A DNA stretch of 64,000 bases. It comes from Prochilodus magdalenae (Eukaryota > Chordata > Actinopteri > Characiformes > Prochilodontidae). The stretch is from positions 777,001 through 841,000 of the forward strand of contig JAMWET010006760.1 in assembly GCA_024036415.1 (NCBI GenBank). Reading direction: 5' to 3'. Under the pieces are notes generated by a model. The model was given only the letters and a program-made list of their open reading frames with translations. It was not told the origin of the DNA and ran no database searches. Positions 24,529-33,779 of this stretch are shown here, piece after piece (position 1 is the first letter of the stretch; every line of letters begins with the position of its first letter). The position numbers and the translations under genes are program-made.

Positions 24529-25460
24529 GATATATATTGCTGTATTACAGGTTCACTCCTACAGTATCAGTGAGCTTTAACATTGATAATGACTCACTTA
24601 CATGGAAGAGTGGCTCCCCGTGAGCACCTGCTGGGAGCAGTAGGGGCTCTCAAAGAGCAATGCTGTTGCGCGCTGCAGGCTAATAAATGACATGCATGGT
24701 GTAAATGATCTGGAATACCTGTGTTTAGGCTGCATTAGACAGTTTTAATGAGATTGCTACATTTGACCACACTTGCAATGAAATACAATAAGTACAATAA
24801 GTACAATGCACTCCGGAGTGTCCTGCATTGTTCTTGGCTTGCAGGAAAACTTTAACAGCACGTTATGTAGAGCTTCTTTAAGCTTTACCATGAAAATGTG
24901 ACACCAAAACATCCGCTGAAATTTTGATAATACTTTACATTAACGCTGCTACATAACCTTGACATAAACATGCTGGATACATGTCACAGATGTGGTTGGT
25001 GTGGTTCAGTGGTTAACACCAATACCCACCAAGGAGCTATGTGGGAGACGGGGGTTCCGATCTTAGTCTAGGCAGCAAATGCTGAGCTACACCAATAAGA
25101 GTCCTTGGGCAAGACTCCTAACACTGCACTGTCCTACCTGTAATACAATTAACCTCATATGTCATAATGAGAGGTGTCATATAACTAGTAAAAAAAAACA
25201 AAGTGACATAAGCTGTTGTCATATCAAACATTATGTCACACATCATGAACATTAGCAGCAAAGACAAAATGGCAAGTTTAATTACTGAACAAAATAAGGC
25301 ATGGCAACTCATGACAGGATACGTCATCTTTCATAATCTATTTATGGCATGGTTAGGTTAGATATGCAGCAGGATTCAAGTACAAACCCAATATAAAAAA
25401 ACAAAAAACAAACAGCATGATCTAAAAATCCATTTTGTCCTGTTTTAAACTGAAAACCAT
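24529..25460. repeat. Triplicated block, oldest copy
   Basis: This copy shares with 26683-27490 and 28046-28860 the words TTGCTGTATTACAGGTTCAC, GAGCACCTGCTGGGAGCAGT, AGTGGCTCCC, GACATGCATGG and TTGTTCTTGGCTTG in the same order and spacing. By eye the match to the other two is clearly lower than their match to each other, so it split off first. It alone carries a SINE insertion at about 25000-25150. Confidence 0.8.
25000..25150 (+). mobile_element. tRNA-derived SINE
   Basis: The head has both internal pol III promoter boxes: an A-box-like TGGTTCAGTGG at 25002-25012 and a B-box-like GGTTCCGATCT at 25053-25063, 41 nt apart. The body (GCTGAGCTACACCAATAAGA, CTTGGGCAAGACTCCTAACA) matches a SINE family I know from ostariophysan fishes. 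It interrupts the oldest copy of the triplicated block and is missing from the two younger copies, so it inserted after that split. Confidence 0.8.
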
Positions 25461-25464
25461 ACAA

Positions 25465-26135
25465 AGATAAATTATTATTTATTATTTATTAAAAGACATA
25501 TAATTATATAAAATAACTTAAAGTTTGTCTTTAAAAAATTAAATTAAAATATACTGCTCATTGTATATATGCAATTAAGTTATTTAGAACTGGTTCCTAC
25601 ATCTGAAAGGTGCTGGTGAGGAGGGTTAGTTCTAGTTTGGGACCTGTTTTATTCACAGTGGATGATGATCCATTAGGGGTCCAGAATTGTAGACACCAAT
25701 AGGAGACCTAATGATGACGTCGGGATGATATAAATTAATCTGGATATAGATTAAGGTCTGATAAGCATTTACTTTACCTGTGCCTTTTCTTTGATAGATT
25801 ATGTAGACTTTTTTGTTTTGTTTTGTTCATGTAACAATATAAACTTGTGTTTTAAAATATTGTATATATAAATATTTCTAAAGAAAGAAATAGATTACAG
25901 TATCAACCAAGAAGTAATAACCTAAACATACATGAAACAAAGCTACAGAGCAAATATTTATCTACTTCTAAAATGGTGGGCCAGTTATTAGTGTTTCTGG
26001 GGTGACTGTGCTGTGGTGAAATATTCTTGTTGTAGGAATATTCGTTTTGATGTTTTGATGGAATGAGTCTTTTGGATTTTGCAGTGTTCTGGTAGCCGTA
26101 AATTCCAAAATAAAACCCCCCAAAAAACTCACTCA
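25465..26135. other. Non-coding AT-rich stretch
   Basis: No gene seen. It contains runs such as TTATTATTTATTATTTATTA near 25480. Confidence 0.4.
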
Positions 26136-26139
26136 CAAA

Positions 26140-26245
26140 ATGTCTAATTTCTGCTGTATGTAACGTTCTACACTCCCAGGGAAAAAATTAACCATGCACA
26201 AAAGGGCAAAACATTAAACTTTTAAAGGTCTTAACAACAAATCAT
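26140..26245. repeat. Short repeat shared with 29565-29660
   Basis: TTTCTGCTGTATGTAAC, ACCATGCACAAAAGGGCAAA and AACAAATCATT recur near 29565-29660 as TTTCTGCAGTGTGCAAC, ACCATGCACAAAATGGACAA and AACAAATCACT. It appears to be the downstream flank of the triplicated block, which extends the duplicated segment beyond its core. Confidence 0.6.
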
Positions 26246-26254
26246 TATTGTTGT

Positions 26255-26682
26255 TTTTCAGGGGTTGGCCTTGGCCCTTCAGTTCCTGTGGGGAGAACTT
26301 TTAATGCTTCAGCAGACCAAGACGTTTTGAACGATTGTACAACACCAACTTTGTGAGAACAGTTTGCGGAAGACCCTTTTTTGTTCCAGAATGACTTTTA
26401 GGTCCATTAAGGTGGTTTGGTGAGTTGTGGAAGAACTTGAGCCCTGATCAAAACCCCACTGAACACCTTTAGCATGAACTAGATTGGAGATTGTGAGTCA
26501 GGCTCTCTTGTTGAATATTAGTGTCTGCTCTTCTTAATGAATGGGCAAAAATTCCCACAGGAGTATAGTTGCAAAAAGGTGATTAACTCTATATTGATGT
26601 CTATAAATTTAGGATAGAATATCAAGAAATCTCCTAAAGGTGTAATGTGTAAGTGTATCAATACTTTGTCCATACATTGCAT
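26255..26682 (+). mobile_element. Tc1/mariner 3' half, decayed
   Basis: The order GGGGTTGGCCTTGGCCCTTC, TTTTAATGCTTCAGCAGACC, AACAGTTTGCGGAAGACCCT, AATGGGCAAAAATTCCCACA and CAATACTTTGTCCATACA matches the C-terminal half and 3' end of a well-known fish Tc1-like family. The segment that should encode the third catalytic motif is frame-shifted and contains stops. No 5' half is present. The last ~145 bp are duplicated at 27902-28045. Confidence 0.8.
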
Positions 26683-27514
26683 GTTGCTGTATTACAGGTT
26701 CACTGATACAGTATCAATGAGCTTTAACATTGATAATTCAATTTCATGGAAGAGTGGCTTCCTGTGAGCACCTGCTGGGAGCAGTAGGGGCCCTCAAACA
26801 GTAATGCTGTTGCTCTCTGCGGGCTAATAAATGGCATGCATGGTTTAAATGATGTGGAAGACCTGGGAATTAGACTGTATTAGAGAGTTTTAAGGAGATA
26901 CATTTCGCTACACTGAAATGGAATTCCACATGGACAGGTACAATGCACTCTAAAGTTTTGTGTATTGTTCTTGGCTTGTAGGAAAAACCTTTAATCAGTA
27001 CATTATGTAGAGGATCTTCAAACTTTACCATGGCTTTCACATTTCTGCCTCTCATTTACAGATAAGTAATGCCAAACCATCCAATGGAGTCTGCTAATGC
27101 TTTACTACATAACATTTATATAACCATCCCAGATGGGTATAACAGTGTCATGTTACCATTACTGGTAATTGTCCTATGTCAGAGCAGAGCATGTAGCAAT
27201 GTGGCATATGCTGTCATGACATTAAACATTCTGTCACCCATCATAAACAATTTACCATCAATGAAACTATGACAGTTTTATATTACTGAACAAAGTAAGT
27301 CATGACAGGATGTTGGTTATCTTCCCTGACATGTTTATGCCAAGGTTAGGCCAAGAGCTTAATGAAAGTTCAAACCCAATTCCAAAATCAGTTAGAGCAG
27401 TAAGTAAAATGTAAGTGTAAAAACAAAGCATCGACCAGCAGGATCAAAAAATCATTTTGAACAGTTTTAACCTGAAAATACTAAAAATACAATTATAATT
27501 TTTTTAGTGTATAT

Positions 27515-27752
27515 ATGTATATTCTAAATTTAATGTCTGAAACATATTCCAAAATGTTGGGACATGGGCATATTCATCACTGTGTGCCAGCTTTCCTTTT
27601 AACACTGTTCAGAAATCATTTGAAAACTGAGGACACCAGTTGTTATAGTTGTGAAAGTGAATTCTTCCCGCCTCAATTTTGCTGTTCAACAGCCCAAGGT
27701 CTCTGTTGTCTTAGATTGTGCTGCATAGTACACCACAGGTTTTTACTGGGAG
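27515..27752 (-). mobile_element. Truncated Tc1/mariner fragment (minus strand)
   Basis: AATGTCTGAAACATATTCCA, AAAATGTTGGGACATGGGCA, ACTGAGGACACCAGTTGTTA, AGGTCTCTGTTGTCTTAGAT and GGGAGACAGGTCT are the reverse complement of the 3' end and C-terminal coding part of a fish Tc1-like family. The matching copy at 28887 continues much further. Here it stops abruptly at the LINE tail. The 118-codon plus-strand open frame is antisense noise. Confidence 0.75.
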
Positions 27753-27900
27753 ACAGGTCTATTGTAATTTGCCATGTGTATTTATTGTATTTATTGTTCT
27801 ATGTAGCACCTTGGTCCTGGAAGAACGTTGTTTCGTTTCACTGTGTACTGTACACCACTGTAAATGGTTGAAATGACAATAAAAACTACTTGACTTGACT
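27753..27900 (+). mobile_element. LINE 3' end at a duplication junction
   Basis: CTATGTAGCACCTTGGTCCT, GTTTCGTTTCACTGTGTACT, GGTTGAAATGACAATAAA and the ACTTGACTTGACT tail match the 3' end of a fish non-LTR retrotransposon. Its 148 bp lie exactly between the truncated minus-strand Tc1 fragment and the first base of copy B. It is absent from copy B and from the left edge of copy A. Confidence 0.8.
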
Positions 27901-29136
27901 AAATGAATGGGCAAAAATTCCCACAGGAGTATAGTTGCAAAAAGGTGATTAACTCTATATTAATGTCTATAAATTTAGGATAGAATATCAAGAAAGCTCC
28001 TACAGGTGTAATGTGTAAGTCTACCAAAACTTCGTCCATATATTGCATGTTGCTGTATTACAGGTTCACTGATACAGTATCAGTGAGCTTTAACATTGAT
28101 AATTCACTTACATGGAAGAGTGGCTCCCTGTGAGCACCTGCTGGGAGCAGTAGGGGCCCTCAAACAGTAATGCTGTTGCTCTCTGCAGGCTAATAAATTA
28201 CATGCATGGTTTAAATGATGTGGAAGATCTGTGAATTAGACTGTATTAGAGAGTTTTAATGAGAGTCATTTGGCTACACTTGCACTGAAACGGAATTCCA
28301 CATGGGCAGGTACAATGCACTCTAAAATTTTGTGTATTGTTCTTGGCTTGTAGGAAAAACCTTTAATCAATACATTACATAGAGGACCTTCAAACTTTAC
28401 CATGGCTTTCACATTTCTGCCTCTCATTTACAGATAAGTAATGCCAAACCATCCAATGGAAAGTCTGCTAATGCTTTACTACGTAACATTTATATAACCA
28501 TCCCAGATACACATCATAGACTGCCATGGGTTGTTATGTCCGTGGGTATAACAGTGTCATGTTACCATTACTGGTAATTGTCCTATGTCAGAGCAGAGCA
28601 TGTAGCAATGTGGCATACGCTGTCATGACATTAAACATTCTGTCACCCATCATAAACAATTTACCATCAATGAAACTATGACAGTTTTATATTACTGAAC
28701 AAAGTAAGTCACGACAGGATGTTGGTTATCTTCCCTGACATGTTTATACCAAGGTTAGGCCAAGAGTTTTATGCAAGTTCAGACCCAATACAATAATCAG
28801 TTAGGCCAGCAGGATCAAAAAAATCATTTTGAACAGTTTTAAACTGAAAATAGTAAAAATACAATTTTTATTTTTTTAGTGTATATATGCATATTCTAAA
28901 TTTAATGTCTGAAACATATTCCAAAATGTTGGGACATGGGCATATTCATCACTGTGTGCCAGCTTTCCTTTTAACACTGTTCAGAAATCATTTGAAAACT
29001 GAGGACACCAGTTGTTATAGTTGTGAAAGTGAATTCTCCCCGCCTCATTTTTGCTGTTCAACAGCCCAAGGTCTCTGTTGTCTTAGATTGTGCTGCATAG
29101 CACACAACAGGACTTTACTAGGAGACAGGTCTGTAC
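27901..29136. repeat. Tandem duplication, copy B
   Basis: Repeats copy A in order: Tc1 3' end (27902-28045), core block (28046-28860), minus-strand Tc1 (from 28887). It has about 35 bp at 28508-28542 that copy A lacks, and lacks about 40 bp that copy A has near 27390-27435. Homology with copy A ends at GACAGGTCT (about 29131), where copy B continues into the rest of the Tc1 element. Confidence 0.88.
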
Positions 29137-29570
29137 TGAAGGCAGATCAGTTCAGACTAGACACCTGAACGCTCTTACTACAAAGCCAGAATTTTGTAAA
29201 ATGCAGAAAGCAGCTTGGTAATGTTTAGAGCAATCTGTTCTCTTTTTTCTCTTTGGCCTGTAAAACACTATGTCAATTATTCTCATAAACAGTCTGAAAA
29301 GCGGACCTGACAGACCACAACCCATGTTACTACTTTGCATCAGTCCATCTCAGGTGTGCTCTAACCCAGAAGAGACCAGAGGACTGGCTAATGTTTTTTT
29401 GAGCCCATGTGTTATATTCATAAGTTCCTTTTTTATTCAGTGCTAAGGATTGAAGGTCACTGCCATTCACTTGTGGGTTTTGGCCTTGCCCATAATGCAC
29501 AGAGATTTCTTAAGATTCTCTGAATCTTTTGATCGTGTTTGTTAGCAATATTGTTGAAATATTTCATTTC
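28887..29570 (-). mobile_element. Longer Tc1/mariner relic (minus strand)
   Basis: Continues past the copy A breakpoint with GGCAGATCAGTTCAGACTAG, CTCTTACTACAAAGCC, GCGGACCTGACAGACCACAA, CATCAGTCCATCTCAGGTGT, TTTTGGCCTTGCCCATAA and AGATTCTCTGAATCTTTTGA. These are, in the right order, the reverse complement of the transposase gene of the fish Tc1-like family. Several segments are deleted, so no catalytic domain is intact. Confidence 0.8.
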
Positions 29571-29889
29571 TGCAGTGTGCAACTTTCTATACATAGAGAA
29601 AATAATGAACCATGCACAAAATGGACAAACATTAATGGTTTTAAAAACAAATCACTAGTCAGTAAAATAGCAAGAATTCAACAAATAAAGTATCTCAGTA
29701 TGGACATTTTTTACCTTTGAGTTCTTTAAATGTTGAAGTCCTGTGGGTAAATCTGCAGACAGCCTGTTACAGAATAAAAAATCTATACAGTTCTGCTCAG
29801 CACTGGTTCCTTTAAACAGTTAAGTAGTTGAAAAACATTCCCAAGCAAGTTTTTGCTTAATGTGATTTCAAGTACTCACTATAGCAATG

Positions 29890-30035
29890 ACCGGCAATAC
29901 TGCTCCTGGAGAGCTGCCTTCCTGCAGAGTACAGCTCCAGCCAAGCTCCTGATCCAACTAATTAGGTGGAATGATGATTTATATCACAAGTGTTCCATCA
30001 GGATTTGAGGTGAACTCATCAGGAAGGATTTAAAT
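29890..30035. repeat. Dispersed fish repeat fragment
   Basis: CTGCTCCTGGAGAGCTGCCT, TCCTGCAGAGTACAGCTCCA, CTCCTGATCCAACTAATTAG and GTGTTCCATCAGGATTTGAG match a short element common in teleosts, whose two halves are inverted copies. Here the second half (TGAACTCATCAGGAAGG) is decayed. Confidence 0.55.
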
Positions 30036-30039
30036 ATTA

Positions 30040-31440
30040 ACTTGATCTGCCTCTATGTAGCTATAGTTAAGGTGTCTCTGGACTCATATGTGCACTACAG
30101 GACCCAAAAACTGGGCCGAAAAACTGGCTTTACGTCCAGATTTAAACCTGGAACAGTACTGATGCTTCTTTTTGTCAAAGGTTGTCTGCAGGTCTACCCT
30201 TAAACTTCACCATTCTAAGCAATAAAGGGAAGAGTTTCCCATACTTAGTTACTTTGTTTAGTTGTTAAGATTAAAAGATATTTTGAGCTTGCCCTATATT
30301 TGCCCTGTGTTCAGTAAAGGTACAAACAAGGTACAACAATCAGTAATGCTACAGAATACTCTTCTACTTCGAACGGCAGCAGGAGTCTAGCACTAACCCG
30401 TACAAGAAACATAGAGAGGGGAACACATTCCCACTCAGAGCCACTGATTATATTTTGAAACCCACCCTTCTTTTAGTTGCCCTAAATAAGAGTGTCTCTT
30501 ACATGCCATACATGTAAATGTATGCTAGTGAATTACAGTGCACAGTTCAACCAGTTCAGCATGAGCATCAATGTTTTTTCACTGTACTGTGGTTAAAACA
30601 TGTTGAGGTAAAAAAAAAACTTTATTGTTTCTATCTTTGAATTCCTTACACTGTTCATTAATGCTCATTTTAAACACATGAATACAGTATAATAATAGTT
30701 GTGCTGACTGATGTTCCATTTTGAACAGACAGCTGTCATTTTATGGCCATTATTATGGAGATTTGCTATCTTTCCCACTAAGTTTAACACTGCCTGCAAA
30801 GATAATCATACTAAACCACCAACTTAACCACCCACAGACACTTCAACCTCTAAAAGGTAAGATCTGCATTTCTGGCTGCATAAGCAAGTGGCATTAGTTG
30901 AGTAATGGACATCAGGGGACCTATGATTGCCTGTGAAACATTTCCAGGAATAAATGTGTCTGCTAATGTTTCTTTCATAATTACTCCCAATGTGAGTGCT
31001 CAAAGATTTTGAGTCATGAGTGGGGCATCTACTGCTGCACCGTGTCTGATTAACAGGCAGCTCCGTGTAGTGTCTATGAATCAAATGTTGCTATGTGCAA
31101 TTGGCATGATCATGCTTTAATCACATCTGTCTGTCTTTGTGATGAATATGAATGTGAGTCAAACACATTCACAAATAACTGAACAAAAAAAACAACAAGG
31201 TTGAAGGTGATACAACAAGGTTAACAGTCAACACCACAATGAAGCTAATGACAAACCTAAGATTACATCATGCAAAATCATAAACAAAACCCTTGACCAA
31301 TCAGCCTCGATTCATCTCTGATAAATTCAGCGTGTTTTACAAAACCTACACTTCCAGTAATGGCTTTTGAGTTATCAGCCAGCTCTATACACAAAGCATC
31401 TGCCAGGCTCATACAACAGAAGTGAAGTGGTTCCAAAGTC
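30040..31440. other. Non-coding stretch
   Basis: No gene or clear element seen. The minus-strand open frame at 30824-31084 has no recognisable domain. Confidence 0.4.
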
Positions 31441-31458
31441 ATGGCATATATATATATA

Positions 31459-31757
31459 CAGGGGTTGGACAATGAAACTGAAACACCTGGTTTTAGACCA
31501 CAATCATTTATTAGTATGATGTAGGGCCTCCTTTTGCGGCCAATACAGCGTCAGTTCGCCTTGGGAATGACATATACAAGTCCTGCACAGTGGTCAGAGC
31601 GCTTACTGAGCTCTTACCTGCTAACTGAACCTTCACACTCTGCTCTTACTGGTGCAATGTGCAATTAATGAAGATTGGCCACCAGGCTGGTCCAATTTAG
31701 CCATGAGACCTCCCACACTAAAATGACAGGTGTTTCAGTTTCATTGTCCAACCCCTG
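31459..31757. mobile_element. 299-bp non-autonomous Tc1/mariner element with perfect ends
   Basis: The left end CAGGGGTTGGACAATGAAAC and the right end GTTTCATTGTCCAACCCCTG are perfect inverted repeats that continue inward (TGAAACACCTG against CAGGTGTTTCA). TA lies directly outside each end. The body matches the first and last parts of a fish Tc1-like family fused together near 31605, so the transposase gene was lost by internal deletion. It sits inside a TA-rich run, which offers many TA targets. Confidence 0.93.
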
Positions 31758-31799
31758 TATATGTATATATATTGTAGAATGTGTGGAGCTACTCAGTAT

Positions 31800-31892
31800 A
31801 TTCATATATATATATAGATGCTAACTGCATTTCACTGGCTTTGTATTTGTCCTCTGCATATTGACATTAAGGTACAATCTAATCTAATCTCA
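31800..31892 (+). mobile_element. LINE 3' end with TCTAA tail
   Basis: GCATTTCACTGGCTTTGTAT, TTGTCCTCTGCATATTGACA and AATCTAATCTAATCTCATCT match the 3' terminus of a common fish non-LTR retrotransposon with a (TCTAA) tail. Only the last ~90 bp is present. Confidence 0.65.
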
Positions 31893-31894
31893 TC

Positions 31895-32195
31895 TATTAG
31901 AACAGTATAACTACTTGTTTTTAAGAAATATTTTGCTTAATCAGATTCTTGTTCTTTGTCTAGCAGAGCCCACAATAGTCACTTCTACATGGTTTACTCA
32001 GCATGCATTATATGCTAGATACTATCCGTACATGATTGTCACTTTCAACACCGTTTGGATACGCCGATTGTCCTTTACATTGTGTAACCTTTTTATTTTA
32101 AATTCTCCATAATTATTAATATTGTGGTTTCTCTTTACCTTAACTTACACTAAAATTAAAAAAACATTTTGTCTTGTCCTCTAAATATACATTTT
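31895..32195. other. Non-coding stretch
   Basis: AT-rich, nothing recognised. Confidence 0.4.
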
Positions 32196-32197
32196 AG

Positions 32198-32728
32198 GCT
32201 GCTATGAAAGAAGACAGGTGTTTTGAACTGAGATCTAATTTGCCCCCCTCTAATGTGATATTCTAGCTCTACTATCGCTTATATTCTTTCACTTTTGCTT
32301 TGGTTTTATATGATAAAGTTTATTATAATAGCGTAAAAGTCTGTAAAGAAAATTCCTGACCTTTTACATGAACTAAGGAAGGTTATTCTGAAGTAGAGAT
32401 TTCAGAACTCATAAAAAAATTCCTTGGCACATTCCATCAGCTCACAGTTAAATATGTTTTTTGTTCTCTCTCTAAACATCCTTCAGTGACCCATAAATGC
32501 CTTTCTATGTCAGAATACATGATAGTAAAGCTTGAACCTATCAGACTTTCAGTTTCCAGGTGACTGTATTGACTGGACCTCCATTTGAAAATGAAACACA
32601 CTGCGTTAGATAGAAGAAGAGCCACAAATCATGTAGTCCTTTCAGTGATTTTTTTACTCGTTTCTATAGTGAAATAATCTTAGTTCAAACTATCTCCGTT
32701 CAAAACACCTGTCTCCTTTCATAGCAGC
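32198..32728. mobile_element. 531-bp inverted-repeat element (MITE), family unknown
   Basis: The left end GCTGCTATGAAAGAAGACAG (continuing GTGTTTTGAACTGAGAT) is matched by the inverted right end, whose complement reads GCTGCTATGAAAGGAGACAG then GTGTTTTGAACGGAGAT: 37 bp with two mismatches. I could not find a convincing target-site duplication, so the superfamily is open. No coding capacity. It abuts a Tc1 relic on its right. Confidence 0.8.
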
Positions 32729-32739
32729 TGTTTACAGAA

Positions 32740-33065
32740 GCAAGCTACACTCATTAAAAGCACCAGTTAGTCTACAAAGAATGGTTAAAGCAGAAGACAT
32801 GTTGCAGTTTGGAATGTTTGAGTCCAGACCTTAATTCAATAGAAAGGTTAGGACAGAAAGCCCAACAACATAACAGAACTGAAGCAGTTCTGTGAGGAGG
32901 AATTGACCAAGATTCTTTGATGTCAATGTGCAGGGCTGATCAACAGTTACAGAAACCATTTGGTTAAGCTCATTGCTGCTTAAGAGGCTCATGCTAGTAA
33001 GTGAAAACTGAATATGTTTGTCAGTGAAGATGTTAAATGTTAGATTACTTCAATAAATAAGGGAG
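32740..33065 (+). mobile_element. Tc1/mariner C-terminal relic
   Basis: GAGTCCAGACCTTAATTCAA (the SPDLNPIE region), AACAGAACTGAAGCAGTTCT, GTGAGGAGGAATTGACCAA, GTGCAGGGCTGATCAACAGT and CATTGCTGCTTAAGAGGCTC match in order the last third of a fish Tc1-like transposase. CAATAAATAAGG near 33052 fits the family's 3' region. The reading frame is broken and the 5' part is missing, possibly displaced by the 531-bp element. Confidence 0.78.
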
Positions 33066-33068
33066 AAA

Positions 33069-33774
33069 ACTCATCATCAAATAAATATTTGCACTTGTAG
33101 TTGCACCCAGAAGAAATCAAACAACAGGAATGAAACTAGGTTTGATATTGTGAGACATGCAAATGATTCATGCTTTACACTCTGCCACGTATCTGATGTA
33201 AGCAAAGATGGGTCTTATTGATGTACCTGACTGATCCAACAGCTACGACTACAGACATTTAGTACACAGTGATGCACTCCATGAATCATCCTGTTAGTGC
33301 CAGCAGCATTGAAAGACTGCAGGACTACATGCATGTAGGCCGTTATGATGACTGCCCTTAACATCAACATTGACTTGGTGTAGATGACCAACAAATCCAT
33401 GTGTGGAGGCACCTTGGTAAGAGCCAAGAACGGTTTGTTTTCACATATGCCCCGTGTCGCTGCACCTCCACCCCTACCACACAGGAGGAGGAGCTGCATG
33501 AGAATATTGAAGCTGCATGGGATGGATTATCACAGGACGCCATTAGAAACCTCTACAACTCCATGCCGAGACATCTGGCATGTTGCATTAGCAAATTTGG
33601 TGGGCTGACATCATACTTAGAGATACTACTTCTGTATGTGTAGCTCAATAAATATTATCCATATCCATCTAAATGTATCATCGTTTATTATTATTGGTAA
33701 CATTTATCTTGCTTCCCAATAGCATTGCAGCCCACACTTCCTTCTGGGTGCAGCTATTCGTTTGATGATGAGTG
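33069..33774 (+). mobile_element. Tc1/mariner-like element with both ends
   Basis: The left end ACTCATCATCAAATAAATAT and the right end, whose complement is CACTCATCATCAAACGAATA, are inverted repeats; GTTGCACCCAG on the left also pairs with CTGGGTGCA on the right. TA follows the right end. Within 33470-33620 one frame reads AAWDGLSQDAIRNLYNSMPR and then HLACCISKFGG, which has the shape of the C-terminal tail of Tc1/mariner transposases. Most of the transposase is missing. Related copies lie at 18897-19194 and 23350-23717. Confidence 0.75.
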
Positions 33775-33779
33775 TATGT

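Larger units (their letters stand above)
26536..27900. repeat. Tandem duplication, copy A
   Basis: Starts at AATGAATGGGCAAAAATTCC inside the Tc1 relic. The next copy starts with the same word at 27902, a shift of 1366 bp. It holds the Tc1 3' end, the core block (26683-27490), a minus-strand Tc1 fragment (about 27515-27752) and a LINE tail (27753-27900). Over the first ~200 bp of core the two copies are about 95% identical by eye. Confidence 0.88.

Noticed and set aside
25002..25063. Possible tRNA gene
   Set aside because: A- and B-box motifs are present, but there is no acceptor-stem pairing or cloverleaf, and the body is that of a SINE.
27515..27871. 118-codon open frame, duplicated in part at 28887
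   Set aside because: It is antisense to a Tc1 transposase relic; its recurrence is due to the tandem duplication.
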